From Prorocentrum cordatum (taxonomy: Eukaryota; Sar; Dinophyceae; Prorocentrales; Prorocentraceae), in NCBI GenBank assembly GCA_963575745.1, contig CAUYUJ010009502.1:1951-65950 (forward strand): a DNA stretch of 64,000 nucleotides. Direction: 5' to 3'. This document shows, in pieces, positions 10,600-24,799 of the stretch (position 1 is its first letter; each line of letters opens with the position of its first letter). Both the position numbers and the translations under genes were made by a program. Under the pieces are notes generated by a model. It searched no databases. It was not told the origin of the DNA and saw only the letters and a list, made by a program, of their open reading frames with translations.

Positions 10600-12840
10600 G
10601 AACTTGACGATGCACTGCTCTGGTTGGTACGTCAAAGGTGCCATCTACCATTGCGCAGACCAAAGCGAAGTGTCGGTGGCGCGAGATATGCGTTGGAACG
10701 TGTCGTTGGTGCAGGTTTGCCAATCCGTTGGAACGTGTCGTTGTCGCATAACAAATGCTCAATCGGATGCGGGCATGCCCCGCGCCCCCCCCGAATGCAC
10801 CCCCAGGGAACTACTGATCGGTGATCGGGGCGCCGACTCGACCAGCGCGAACGTAAAATGTATTCCACTAACATAATCAGCAACAATGCAAGTCCAAACC
10901 TACCGCGGAATTCTAACTGCGCGCGTTCTGGCCGCGTGCGCGGGGGTGGCGCGGCGCTGCTTCACCAACGCAGCGACTCCTGTAATGTGCGAACTGCTGG
11001 CCGAGCGTAGTCCCCGAAAGCAAATGAAGACGGGGAGCCAAAAACAGTGGCAGCACCTGAAATTCGCAAGATTGAAAGCAGGGGCCAGAAGCGAGATGGG
11101 CAAGAGGAGAGGAGGCACCCGAGGGGGCGGGTGCGAAGACGAAGACGACGAGCAAATCATCCATCGACCGGGGGGCGACGACGACGACGAGGGAGCGGAA
11201 GGGTTACCCTGGGGGAAGCGGCGCGGCCAAGAAGACATTGCCACCGCCAGCCCACTAACTGCGAGCCAGCGGCGATGCCAGCGCACGGGGATGCGCCAAC
11301 ACACCTGTCATTGTGGGATCAGCAAGAATCAACGCATGCGATGCTCATTCCATTTCGCGTACACGGCTTCATTGATCGCCGTGCACATGCCCCCCAACAT
11401 TGACCCTGCATCCGCCGCCGCGCATGCGCGATAGCGGGAAGGTAAAGTGCCAGCTGCCCCTGTAAAATTCTGTATAATCTACAACTGCCCTCTGGTCTAG
11501 TCGCTATAGTCGCGCAGTTCGGCGCAGTCGTGTTGCCCGAAGGCTTCTGGGCGGCGCTGGCCCTCAAAAGCTTCCAATAACGTGTAGGACAACCGCCGCG
11601 GTTACCGAGATGGCCCAGCATAAATTCACGATTGCCCAAGATGGCTCCCGGATGGCCCCATGACGGGCCAAAGCTGCTTCAATATCGCTCAGAGAAGCCC
11701 CGCGCCGCGGTTCCAAGGGGTTCCGATTGGGTCATTCACGAGGGCCCAACGACGCGGCAACGAGCGATTACTTTGAAATGCGTCAATGATGTTTGGCTCA
11801 TGGCGACTTCAGGGCGGCCCAGGAGGCCGCCCAAATAAGCCCAGCAAGAACGCTCAAGATGGCCCCAACCCAACCCCGGGCGGTTCGAATACGGCACAAG
11901 CACAAAACGACCCCGAGAGAATCCCAAACTTGCCTAAGACCCCCCCCAGGCGGCCGATGGCGAGCTGAGAGGGCGCCCCGACGGCCCCATACGCCCCCAT
12001 GACGGCCCCGCGACGGCCCTAAGACATACCCCCCCCCTCCCCCAGCGAACCAAGAGGGCCCTGCCGCGGCCTGAGAGGGCCCCGCAACGACCGCAGAGCC
12101 CCACGGGGCCCGCCAGACTGCCGCACTGGAGTCCAGGATAGCCGTGGAACGGATCAAATGAACTCGACGACGGTTCCCTGAAAACGGTGGCGAAAGGCGT
12201 CGCGTGCGACAACTTTCTTATTCCCCTTCTTCGTGCTCCCTTTACCCCCCCTCCCCCCTCCTCCTCCTGCTGCTCCTCCTCCACCTGCTCCCCCCCTCTT
12301 CCTTCCCCTCCTCCTTCAGCGCTTCTGAACATGACGCTTGCGTGTTCTGCCCTGGTGGTGCAAAGGTACCTTGGTGCACGAGGCACCAGCTATGTGAATG
12401 CGCATGATGGGGCGCATGGATATCCTTCGTGCACAGGGGCAGTGTTATCCTGAGGGCGGCTTCGGGGTTCGGTCGGCGCTCAGGGATGAACAGTTTGTTC
12501 GGGCTGGATCTTCCCGGCTGGGATACCGCGGAACTCGCATGCGCGTTCCACTCTGAGTCTGCGAAAGTGCCCCAAAATCCTGACGATGCCCCCGCGTTCT
12601 CCTGGGGCCGCGCCCGCGCGCCACTCGGGGGGCGCATCCGCCGACAGCTCGGGGCTGTTCAACAGCGGATGTGGATGGGCAGCGGTGGAGCTGGGCCCTA
12701 CTGGGCCCCGTGTTCGAGCGGTCTACGGTGCCCCCCCTGGGCGGGTTCAGTCCGCCCCCAAGGCCGAGCGCAGAACTCCGCCCCGGGCCACTGCCGCAGC
12801 AGGTCTTGCCCCCCCGGCCTTGAACGTTTGATCAGCGGCC
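10600..12840. other. No gene seen; CCAAGA-type repeats at 11630-12130
   Basis: From about 11630 to 12130 the plus strand carries CCCAAGATGGCYCC and related units at 10-12-bp spacing. At 12240-12320 there is a CCTCCTCC pyrimidine tract. The rest shows only short unrelated frames. Confidence 0.4.
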
Positions 12841-13090
12841 TTAGTCGAGGATTGGCACCCCAGCAATAAGGGGAGACAAATTATTGTTTCCCGAACCGCC
12901 CACCCGCAACGCTCTCATGGAAAATCGTGGCTCGGAAAACTTGCATCCTGACAGCTCCATGCTGCGAGAGACCGTTGAAGCCCAGGCCCCGCCCAGGCCC
13001 TCGGCAACTCCGCCCTCGGAAGCGTCGCCCGCGAAAAGCTGGCCCCCAGCAGCTGTGCCTTCGACGCGACCATTCCTACTAACTCCTGCT
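12841..13090 (-). CDS. Possible terminal exon beside the ACT microsatellite
   Basis: About 80 codons on the minus strand, ending at a stop at 12841, have balanced composition (for example FAGDASEGGVAEGLGG and SEPRFSMRALRV). Upstream the frame dissolves into poly-Val from the ACT microsatellite, so the true 5' boundary would have to be a splice site near 13085. No family recognised; this may be chance. Confidence 0.2.
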
Positions 13091-13124
13091 ACTACTGCGG
13101 CAACTAAGAGTACGACGACGACTA

Positions 13125-15025
<1,901 letters not shown>

Positions 15026-15339
15026 CGGGCGCTTGTCCCTTGAAGCGGCATGCCACGACAACGCCGCCAAAAAAACAATGTCTCATCGTCGACGAATTCC
15101 TGTTCGAATTGCCGGCCATCCGCAGCGACGGCATCCGCGAAGCACGTTGTTGCCGCAGCCTGCGTGGGCGACGAAGAAGGCGCGTCGCGCCGGCCTGGCG
15201 CTCGGTCGACAATCGGAGGGCGCGGCGAAGCATGAGCAAGGCACTGGCCAGAAACATCGTCGACGACGGTCGGAAGGCACGCCGCCTTGGGCAACAACAG
15301 AAGGCACGTTTGGCACAAGTGCCCCCGGCCTTCTGAAGT

Positions 15340-17060
15340 CTAAGCTCGCGTGGCCAACGGGTGGTCGCCACCGGCGGCCACGTGCGTGACTGCGGCCACG
15401 TGAATCGCGAACTGGCCAGCGGCGTCGGTGAATGCGCGAGCTGGGGCCCGCCTCGGGTAGTTGGATGTCAGGCGTGCGTTGAGCCGCTCGATCGCGTCGA
15501 TGCCAGCGGCGGGGTTGGCGTCGAAGTCGCGCGCAACTGCGGCAGCGCCCTCCATTCCGAGCAAGAGCCTTCCAGTTGAAAACCTGCTTCGCAAACCGAA
15601 GCTGTACGCGTCGAGATCGTGCATCGGGGCATCTAGGAGCAACTTGGCGACGCGCTGCTTGTCGGCCTCCAGCTCGCATAGAGAGCGCGAACGCAACTAT
15701 TGCGGAGGGCGTTCGTTTGTTCTGGCGTCTCAAGACTTAAGGGCCCACCTCTGCCACGGCAGGACCCGGGGCGGGCGGGCGGGGCGGGGGGTGGGGGCCC
15801 GCGCGAGCGCGCAGATGACAGTTGTCCCAGATCGCATCATCGCATGGCCAACGCCCGCTATTTCTGAAATGACGCACGCGCCCAAACCGCGCGCCTGGAG
15901 CACGCGGGCCCTCGAACGCCTGTGCACGCCCACAATCGGGGTGCAAGCGGAGCAGGCGCGGCCAGCATGAGACAGAAAACCCAATCGCCCTTTCGGGCGT
16001 GAATGGCGCGCCGAACCGCCTCTTCCAACTCCTTTTCTGCATCGTGGGTCTGGAGGGGGGCGGCGCGTTGGAGGACCCGCGATCGCCCTTGATTGTCCCA
16101 GGGGGGACATAGAAGCTCCAACACAGCCTCCAATATGGGGCGCGACAGCCGAACATTATTTAGCATTGCCTCCAACATGCCCTCCGAAGAAGGCCCCACA
16201 TATGTTCTCACAGTGTCTCCCAGAAGCCGCGGGCCCCACCTCGGAACCCCGTGAAAAAACACACACACACACACACACGCACACACACGCACACACACGC
16301 ACACACACCACGTCCACTGCCTTCTGGGGAACCGCCGTTTGCTTGGCATTCGTTCTGCGTGCGACTCGCGCGCGGCAGCTTCGTCGGCCAGGGGCTGACC
16401 TGATGGCCCCGCCGCTGCGCGCTCCGATTCGGCTCAACCGAGTCCAGCAGCACCGTCAGCGAGGGCGAAAACCCGACGTTGACTGCGTCGCTATGGCGCC
16501 GCGATGTGTTCGAGAGCGAAGCGTAGAGAAGGTCCCAATAGACCGAAGCGCCCGCGCTGGCTCCAGGAGGGCCCCGAAATTGCTCAAATATTGGCACTGG
16601 GGACATGCGATGCGCCAGTGTTCTCATATATCCGAAAAAATCACACTACCTGCCCTGACGCGCTGGCCCCTCGCCCATCGCAGACAAACCCGCGAAGACA
16701 AAAAGGGGCCCAAAAAAACATCGAGGATCATCCGAAGGTCTCGAAATTGACCGCCCACATCCAACACGGAAAACAGGTTGAGCAGCTTCTGCTGGCACGA
16801 GCCGGTCAGCGAAACCTCCTTGCTGGTGAGCTTAAGGATTTTGCACGGGAGTTCGTCCCTTTTCTGGGTTGCGTCGCCCAGGATGGATGCAGCAGGGCAC
16901 TGTCGATAACGTCGACGACGATGAGCAACGCAGCGACTTCGCGGCATGTCTCGGCCTTGGCATAGTATTCAATGCCCCGAGAAACACGCGTGGATCGGAT
17001 CCTGCCAGCCCGATCTGGGCACGAGTGACACGCTGGATTGATGCTTCCAATCCCCCTTTC
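15340..17060 (-). CDS. Putative multi-exon or decayed gene, unrecognised
   Basis: Several minus-strand patches read like protein in changing frames: about 17010-16885 (RGIEYYAKAETCREVAALL), continuing after a one-base frame change at about 16880 into 16870-16690 (SCQQKLLNLFSVLDVGGQF), then about 16540-16430 (YWDLLYASLSNTSRR), about 16210-16060 (SSEGMLEAMLNNVRLSRPI), and 15696-15340 (RVAKLLLDAPMHDLDAYSF). An AC microsatellite (16258-16309) interrupts it. Order and strand agree with one gene. I do not recognise the product; the frame change suggests decay or a sequence error. Confidence 0.35.
16258..16309. repeat. (AC)n microsatellite
   Basis: ACACACAC with periodic ACGC variants, about 52 bases. 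Confidence 0.95.
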
Positions 17061-17199
17061 TTCCCCGTCGGGGGGCGGGCTCGCCGCCCCCATCCTCGGT
17101 TCCTTTGGGCCTGGAAAGGCGCGCGAACAACGTGGAGTCCAACGTGGCCCGCGGGTGCTCGATAACGGCCCCGCATTGCCCAATGTGGCCCTCCAAAAT

Positions 17200-18540
17200 G
17201 ACAGGAACTTGCCAAATATGGCATTGTTTCCAACATGCCTCCAAGAGGCCCGCGCCCGCCCCAAGACGGCCCCCAATGGCCACGGGGCCGCCCGCGGACG
17301 CGCCCGGGAACACAACGCATATTTGAAAACCCGCTGCAACGCAAACCGTTTTGCGTTTTTGTAACCTCGTTCCTCGCTGGCTTCCGAGGTCTCACAATCG
17401 CCCCAAAAAGGACCAAACATGCCCCGAGGCGGACCCAAGGCCGCCCTAAAGCGCCCCGAGCGGCGACGCTTTCACTGCCGGCGGGCGGGGGCGCGGCGAA
17501 GAAACGAGCGCGCCCCAATACTTTATCGATGGCCAGCAACTCACCCCGTGGCCCCGCCAGGTGGTCAGCTGCCAGCCAAAGCGCGCCCGTCGCCCGACGG
17601 GCCGTCGAATGCTTCAGAAAAAGACGGGAATTCAAAGGGGCACGGAAATTTAACTGGGCACGGCGTTTTGCGATTGAACTCGGACGCGCGGGCGCGCTTA
17701 CAGAGGCGCGGGGATCTGAATGGGGGCTTCCGGATCTTCAAAGGGCGCGGGGTCCACTGCCATTTGCCGAAGCCGCCTTGGTCGCGCGCGCGCACTGCCC
17801 GAAAAAGCGGGCCGCCGAACGTCGGGGAAAACGATCGCAATTTAGGGGGCGAAATTAACATGAGCTCGGGAATGTGAGGGGGCACGGCCTTCGCTATTGC
17901 ACAGTATCCGAAAACAACAACTAAAATTCAAATTGCTCGTCGTTCACGCGTTGTCGCATTGTCGGGGGCGGCCCCAAGAGGGCCCCATGATGGATCCAAT
18001 CAGCCTCCAACAAGGCCGCCGTCGTCGTTTTCGTATCGTTCTTCCGCCCCCAATCCTCTTTTTACTCCTGCGCCTCCTCCTCTTCTCACCTACTCCTCAA
18101 CTGATGTTTCCTCCTCCGTCTTATTCCCACTGTTTTATTCATCCATTTCGTCGTCCTCCCCCCCCCTTCCCACCGTGGCGACTGGCCTTATCTTGCTCCG
18201 CTGCGTGTTCTTGCGTTTCCCCCATAGACGGCATTCGCGAAAGCATCGTCTGTGGATGAGCAGCTCGGGGCGCTCGAAGCGTTGATCATCCCGCCAGCCA
18301 TCTGGGCCTAGGTGGTCTAACAATGTTTTGCTTCCCCTTCCCCAAAAAATCCTCTTCCAGTTCGGGGAAGGGCTCGCCCCTCCCCCATGCCTTTTTTTTG
18401 GGAGGGGGTCGCGGGCGATCGGAGGTTTTTTTGTTGCGGCCCTTGCGAGGGCCAACCGTTGACCCCCATCGCGAGGATCGCGGCCCCCGAGGCGGGGGGG
18501 GGAGCGATCGGGACCATCCCCCCTTTGATCGATCGCCTCG
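17200..18540. other. No gene seen; CCAAGA-type motif and unassigned sequence
   Basis: From 17200 to 17460 the CCCCAAGACGGCCCC-type phased motif is present. The remainder has short frames on both strands. A minus-strand stretch near 17625-17540 (ATGALWLAADHLAG) followed by GTGAGT could be an exon of the patch downstream, but this is weak. Confidence 0.35.
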
Positions 18541-18905
18541 AAGACGGCCCCAAGAGGCGCTTGAGGGCTTCCAAGAGAACCGCAACATATCCATGCGAGA
18601 GCCCAGAAAAGGGCCCCAAGAGGCGCCCGAGAGGCCCGCTCGGGGGCCTCAGAGATGCCAAGATGACCGCCAACACGGCTCAAATAGCCCAGGCTGGCTC
18701 AAGATGGCTCCCACATGCCCCAAACGGCCCCAAGGCCGCTCCATGAGCGCTCCAAGAGAGCCCCCAAGAATCGGTTTGCGGGCTCCTGAGAGGGGAGCTG
18801 AGTTCCCCCCCCCCCCCCCCCCCCATCCTGTGATCGATAGCCTCCTGGGTGATCCCAAGAAAGCCTTCCAGGGTTACCAAGAGGGTTCCAAGAGGGCCCC
18901 CCCCC
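18541..18905. repeat. Phased CCAAGAGGGC-type repeat block
   Basis: Tandem variants of GGCCCCAAGAGG and CTCCAAGAGAG at about 10-12-bp spacing, broken by a poly-C run at 18808-18823. Confidence 0.7.
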
Positions 18906-18924
18906 CCAAGCTCCCAGGGAACAC

Positions 18925-19220
18925 CAACAACAACAACAACAAGAACAACACCACAAACAAAAACACAAACAAAAACAAACACAAGAACAACCACAACCAC
19001 AACCACAACCACAACCACAACAACAACCGCAATAATACCTCTATATGGTTCAATGACTCCTCGTCCGCGTCGTCCTCATCCTCCTCCTCCTCGCCCTTGC
19101 CCTCGTCCTCCTCGTCCTCGCCCTCGTCGTCCTCGTCCTCGTCCTCGTCGTCGTCGTCGTCGTCCTCCTCCTCCTCCTCCTATCCTCCCCCGCCCCCCCC
19201 CCCCCCCCCCCCTCCTCCTC
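18925..19220. repeat. ACAACC-type and TCCTCG-type microsatellites
   Basis: Positions 18925-19030 are AAC/ACAACCAC repeats (poly-Asn/Thr when read). Positions 19060-19190 are TCG/TCC triplets, ending in a poly-C run at 19190-19210. Confidence 0.9.
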
Positions 19221-19472
19221 TCGTTCTTCCCCTCGCCCCCGCGCGGCCCCCAGGGGCGGCCCGAAGAGGCCTTCCAAAGCCACCCCCGTGCTCCCAAAGA
19301 TCTCTCGGTTCACCCTGGTCGCTCGCTTTGTTTCCCTAGATGTGCCCCCCAGCTTCTTTTCCCGTCCGCTCTCATACGCTGGGTTTCTGCAGCGGGCTGG
19401 CGGCGGCACTTTTTCGTCCGCAACCGCGAGCGGACCGCCGCGCGGCGTCAAGGGGTCGAACGATAGCCAGGC

Positions 19473-20630
19473 CTACGCAGGCAGGCCAGATGCCGCGCTA
19501 CAGCAGGCTAGCGCGGAAAAAGGCGGGGCCGCTGGCGGGGGCACGCCGCGGCGACTTTGCGCGAAATGCCCCTCGGCAGCCTGCCCTTCAACGTGCACGG
19601 GTCTGTCGGCGCTGCTGCCATCCGGTGGGTCCATGCCAACACACCTAGCGCCGATGCCCCAGACGACCTGCCTCAACAACGTTCGTCGGGAATTCAGAGT
19701 TGTGTTCGCCTTCCCCGACTCGGGCGGCAAAGGTTGCCCCCTGCCGCCCAATGCATTCGTAGTAGTCCTCAGAACTTTATCGCGCGTTCCAATCAAATTG
19801 CTGCAACATGGTTCCTGGCGAATTGGATCCAACAGTAGTGCGTCCACTCACCCTTCAAGTCCGACTTGCATAGACTGCACAACTCATCCAACTCTACTGT
19901 CTGCTGACTGGGCGCTCCATCTTTGCGCCTGCGGCGTGGCTCTCGGGGGCGAAAAACTACACGACGAATCGTTTCAAAAGGGTGCCGCACATTACCAGGA
20001 AGGGGGGGCAATCTTTCGGTGCACCATCGGCAAAACATCGCTTAATATTTACTGGCTGTTTTTTTCCTGCACTGATTGTAACCTGTACAAAGTGGCCAAC
20101 AAGAAATGACGAAGAACGCGGTGCCGCAACGTGTTGATCTGAAGTTTGGCCCTGCGGCGGCCGTGGCCGGTGCAAGTCTCCAACATCAACAACATGCTGG
20201 GCATTACTAGCGGTGGAACAGCGACTTCCCATAACTTCGCAACGCTCTTCAAAACCAATACGTTCTAATACGCACTGTCGCACACCAAACATAGAGTGAA
20301 GGAGCTGGCGCCCTTCGCCGCGTCCGCGAGGGCCTCCAAACTGAGCGGGCTGAACCACTCGGGCATCGCGTCGACGATGGCGGGAGAAATCGCCTCTGCA
20401 GATGTGGCTATGACTTTGCTCGGTTTGCACACCCGTGGCTCGATGTGCTTGACGGACTTGCCCGATCGCAAATCCATCATCAATACATTCACGACGCCTC
20501 GTTGGGCGATGGTCTGCATGTGCTGGGCACTCCGAACTTTGCGACGCTTGTGGGTGCGAGGCGGGGCGGACTTCGCGTTGACCTGATCCCACATGTGCGC
20601 ATGCGAAACATGAGCCCGTGCCAAAAGCCC
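19473..20630 (-). pseudogene. Decayed coding sequence, unrecognised family
   Basis: A minus-strand frame from 20624 to 20052 reads as protein (MMDLRSGKSVKHIEPRVC, DAMPEWFSPLSLEALAD, KSVAKLWEVAVPPLVM, LQINTLRHRVLRHFLLATLY) but is cut by one in-frame TAG at about 20265. Similar composition continues in other frames to about 19500 (CSLCKSDLKGEWTHYCWIQ; GTRDKVLRTTTNALGG). The sequence is coherent on both sides of the stop, which is why I call it a broken gene rather than chance. Introns could explain the later frame changes but not the TAG inside a continuous stretch. I do not recognise the family. Confidence 0.45.
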
Positions 20631-20904
20631 TCCTCAGCGAGAGGGAGCAACCGCTTGCCTTGAGTAGACGTCGCATGCCGTTCGCTTGCTTGGTAAGTAT
20701 AAGGCGGGATGCTGCGAACACTAGCATTTTGTGTTTGACCCCCAACAACACTCTGCTTCTAGTGGGCAAGTGCACAACAACAAAATATGATGTATGTGTT
20801 TTCCTCGCGCCAGTGCCTTGCCGAGGACTCATGCCGATAAATTTGGCTGCCTCCGGCAACTCCTCACGACAGCCTCCATCGAGGCTTCCTTCCGTTTGTT
20901 CTCT

Positions 20905-21190
20905 GCCTTTTACTCTCTAGTCTTTGTCTCGTCATGCTTCCTCCGCTTCTCTGCTCTGCAATGCTGCGTCTGAGCGTCACTCCGACGCGGGTGCTTGACT
21001 TTCTGGGCCCCCAACTCTGCTGTCTCATCCAAAGGTTCTGGCACAACAATACGTTCGTCATCGCAGCCATCAAGAGCAGCCCCACCTGCAGCAGGCACCA
21101 TGCGAAGGTTAGGGAACATTCTCGGCACCTGTGCAAACAAAAAAAAAAAACATACGAGACATGTACTCTGGCACTCGGAATCCCGCACCA
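20905..21190 (-). CDS. Possible exon upstream of the 20-kb decayed gene
   Basis: About 70 codons on the minus strand are charged and protein-like (DERIVVPEPLDETAELGAQ; QHCRAEKRRKHDETKTRE) and lie just upstream of the decayed sequence at 20630 on the same strand. It may be an N-terminal exon of that gene. There is no motif to confirm it. Confidence 0.25.
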
Positions 21191-21559
21191 GGAAGTTCGA
21201 GACAAAATGGACGCGGGGAAAACAGGAGAGGCACCATATACTCTCTCTTGATAATTGGGCAATGTGATCGGTTTTCGTTGGCCCTAGTAGTTCCCTACAC
21301 TTCGCCCCCTGGGTACGGAACGAATCCGGCCCCCCAGGTTGGATCATGCCCGTCATATGTGCAATGCCCCATGCCGATGTCCCCAGTGGCACAACCATTC
21401 TTATCGCTGAACAAAGAGGGTCCACCACGACGGCGCCTCCGCGATAGCGGAATGCCATAATGCCATGTGCTACCTGGTATGGTTTACCCGATCGTCTAAT
21501 GACACGCTCGCGACCCGTCACATACTTTCCCATGCGCCGCCCCTCATCCAAGCCACGGG

Positions 21560-22260
21560 GGCTCCTCGGGGCTCTCCAAATATTCCAAAACGGCCCAGGA
21601 AAGCCACCGAGAGCACCAAGATGGCCCACGGTTCTCTCTGAGACGGCTTCAGACGGTTCCGAAACATCCCAAGATGTACTCGTAGAGGGCCAAAAGAGCC
21701 TAAGGTAGTTGGTAGAGGCCCCCGAAACGGCCCAGTATAGCTCCAAGAGGACCCCCGAAAAAGGCCCGAAAAAGCAATGCTAATTCATGTTGCTTTGGTG
21801 TTTCATTGATTTGGTGGTTCAACCATTTCCGGGATTCCGCCAGCGCACTACGGCCAGAGGAAGCTCCACCATGGCCCCACGACGGCCCAAGAGGCCCCCA
21901 AAACGAGCCAAGACGCGTCCAAAATGGCCTCGGCCAGGCCCAAGCGGGCCCCTGACGGCCCACGACGGCCCTAAGAGAGAGGCTGAAACCAGCCTGGGAA
22001 GGCAGCCGGAAGAATCCAAGACGGCCTGGACGGGCCCCTTGACCCTTGACGGCCCCATTCGACCCCAAGACGCCCCCACGAACTCCCCTAAATAGACCCA
22101 GACGGCCAAAAAAACTTCAAAACGGCGCACGAAGACCCAAAGACGGCTCAAGATTAACCCGACGCAACCCAAGACGATCGCAAGGAGGCCACGAGACTGC
22201 CCCACAGGAGCCCAAGAAAGCCCCGATGCGGCCCAAATGAGCCCCATGAAAGCTACGCGA
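21560..22260. repeat. Long block of phased CCAAGA/GGCCC motif
   Basis: Repeating units such as CCCAAGACGGCC, CCCCAAAACGAGCC and CCCAAGAAAGCC at 10-12-bp spacing over 700 bp, with a break at about 21780-21850. Neither strand gives a credible protein. Confidence 0.7.
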
Positions 22261-22336
22261 GAAGTAGAGCCAAAATGAAACGCATGTGACAACATTCCTG
22301 TCCCTCCTCCTTCACGTCACCGTTGTCCGCGTCGCC

Positions 22337-22447
22337 ATCAACATGACAATCACCAGCATCACCATCACCACCATCATGCCCATCAGCAGCATCATCGCCA
22401 TCACAAGCATCACCATCGTCATCATATGCATCATCATCATCATCCTG

Positions 22448-22478
<31 letters not shown>

Positions 22479-22500
22479 GAAGAATCACCATCATCAGCAA
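22337..22500. repeat. (ATC)n microsatellite
   Basis: ATC/CAT triplets with variants, densest at 22425-22490. Confidence 0.9.
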
Positions 22501-23442
22501 CACCCGATTACTCGCCACCCAAAGTGCTGGATTGGCTCGGGGGTGGGACTTGCTGCAGGCAGCTGGGGGTAATGTGAACGCACAATCGGCAACGCGCACC
22601 CGGTGCTCTTGTCAGAACGTTCGCCCATATCATTTTGTTGTGTAGCTCGCGCCGCTTCGCAAACAACGTGTGACATCGAAGTTTGTGGTGGAAAACTTTG
22701 AATGTGCGTGTGCTTCGCGCTGCGTGGTTGGAAACACAACTTATACGGACATGCGCGTGTTCGTGCGATCCGCGGTTCAGAGGTCAATGGCACCGCGTGC
22801 CGCTGGACCAGGCGCACAAGACCCAAGCCCCCCGCCACTGCACCATAAAACGAACCTCGCGTCGTGGGACCCACAGGGAACAGCGTTGTCGGCGAGTGAT
22901 GGCGCACGGCAAATGCAGGAAATCTGAACCGCCACCCCCGTCGCCAAGCCGAGACCATGTTTCGACGTTTTATGATTGAACCCGAGGCCGCGGACCGACG
23001 GCATCGCAAGACCGAAGCTGAAGACCGAGACTGAGTCGGAAACCGACGTGCATCGCAAGACGCAGCCGCAAAACCAAGGCCGAGTACCGACGCCCCCGGG
23101 CGCAAGTCAACGCCGAAAATCACGCCCAACCCGTCGAACAACCCACCCCGAAGACCGACGTGCGCCGCACAACGTGGAACAAATGACGCTGCCAAATGCA
23201 TACAGGGAATGGGGAATCCAGAGGGACGGCTGAACAAAACCAAACATCAAAACGACAGGTTGACCAAAAACACCTCAACACCAAGACGAAGGCGGATTTC
23301 CGTCTGAGTCGCCCTCCTTGCCCCCCCTGGGGCCATTCTTACAGGCGACCCCCGTTTCTGACCCCTGACAACCCCAAAAAATAAGCACCCCGGGGATGAT
23401 AGAATTCGGGGTTCAGGCGGGGAAAATTAAAGAGTTTTCTGG
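22501..23442. other. No gene identified
   Basis: A minus-strand frame of about 249 codons spans this region, but its composition is uneven and no motif is seen. The plus strand at 22970-23290 has ACCGA/AGACCG-rich repetitive text. Confidence 0.35.
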
Positions 23443-23519
23443 GGATGACGATGACGATGGCAATGATGATGATGATGATGATGATGACGATGATGATGAT
23501 GATGATGATGATGATGGTG
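23443..23519. repeat. (GAT)n microsatellite
   Basis: About 25 GAT/GAC triplets. Confidence 0.95.
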
Positions 23520-23525
23520 ATCCTG

Positions 23526-23830
23526 GGCGCTCGGCGCAAGGCTGACTCGGGAGATCTCGAGGCTCGTGGCTATACAACATGCCAGCAGGCGCTCGGCACA
23601 AGGTTGACTCGAGAAATTTCGGGGCTCGTGGCTGCGCAACTTGCCACCAGGCGCTCGGCACAAGGTTGACTCGAGAGATCTCGAGGCTCGTGGCTATACA
23701 ACTTGCCAGCAGGCGCTCGGCACAAGGCTGACGCCGGAGATCTCGAAACTCGTGGCTATACATCTGGCCAGCAGGCGCTCGGCACAAGGCTGACTGGCTC
23801 GTGGCTACATTTTGCCAGCGCAAGAGATGT
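23526..23830. repeat. Minisatellite, exact 62-bp period, five copies
   Basis: Copies begin with GGCGCTCGGC at 23526, 23588, 23650, 23712 and 23774, a constant 62-bp step. Each contains CACAAGGYTGACTCG, AGATCTCGAGGCTCGTGGC and TATACA. Copies differ by a few substitutions, and the last is truncated internally. There is no spacer/repeat alternation, so it is not CRISPR-like. Confidence 0.9.
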
Positions 23831-24799
23831 CCTTGGCCGATCTGGCCAAGAAGCCTCTCTATCGCTGCCCCTGGGGCGAAGAGGCTCGGCACCTCGAAGA
23901 GGCTCGAAAACTTGGAGTGTCGGGGACCAGGGAAACTCGGGCCAGGGCAGCTGCGGGGAAAGAGGAGGAAGAAGAGGAGGAGGAGGAGGAGGAGGAGGAA
24001 GGGCCACGAACCGTGTGATGGGTGCGCTAAACAAATAATTAACTCCAATGCTCTGCCTGCTCGAAAGACGCATGTACAATCAATATCCAATCGGTCCCCA
24101 TGGCCCTGCCACGCGTTCCTGACTCGGGAACGGCTGAGAAAATGAGAATCCCATGGCCCTGCCGCGCGTTCGTAAATTGGGCAAACTGAACTGGTCAGAA
24201 TCCAACAGCCCTGCCACACGTTCGTGATTGCGGACGCTGGTGTGGTGAGACCACCATGGCCAAGCTCAGCGTTTTTGATGCTGTTGCTAGTCAACAAGAT
24301 ATGATAGCAGTTTCGATTCGCAACTTCTCCCGTGTACTATAAAGTTCGGCCTCCGCGCCCCCCTCCACAAAGAAATCCTGTTGGACGGGGATCACAAAAA
24401 TAGAGGGGGTTCGGGGGGGGGTATTTCATCATCGCCCGCACGCGGTTCGTCAGAAGCCCGAGGTGCAGACACTGCCTGGGGCATGGAAGCCACAAGCTGC
24501 GCAAATTCAGCGCAGACTTCCGGAGGTCCACTCGGGTTCCTTGGATCGGCGTTGCCCGCTGCCCCCCTCCTTCCGGGACCCCAGCGCCGACCGCGCGAGG
24601 GGCTGCGCAGGAGGCGCCGCCAGGGGAGCCCGGCGCAGATTCCCAAAAAATCGACGCCGACCTCCGGGAGCTTATGCAATGCTGCTCTCTGCGATCCTCG
24701 CCCTCTCCAGCCCGAGCTCTTGCAAGCAGTCCGTCCGGACCTTTCCCCCGGGGCCCGTCTTTTCGCTCCGGGCAGTCCTCTGACGGCCCCAAGCCTTAG
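23831..24799. other. No gene identified; short GGA run and diverged repeats
   Basis: A GGA run is at 23965-24000. From 24090 to 24240, CCATGGCCCTGCC and CGCGTTCGT recur three times in a diverged tandem pattern. Frames of 150-180 codons at 24337-24923 overlap on both strands and look like GC-bias artefacts. Confidence 0.35.

Noticed and set aside
23526-23830. CRISPR-like regular array
   Set aside because: Units are contiguous repeats with no unique spacers, no cas genes, and the genome looks eukaryotic. The same applies to the 75-bp array at 31.4-32.2 kb.
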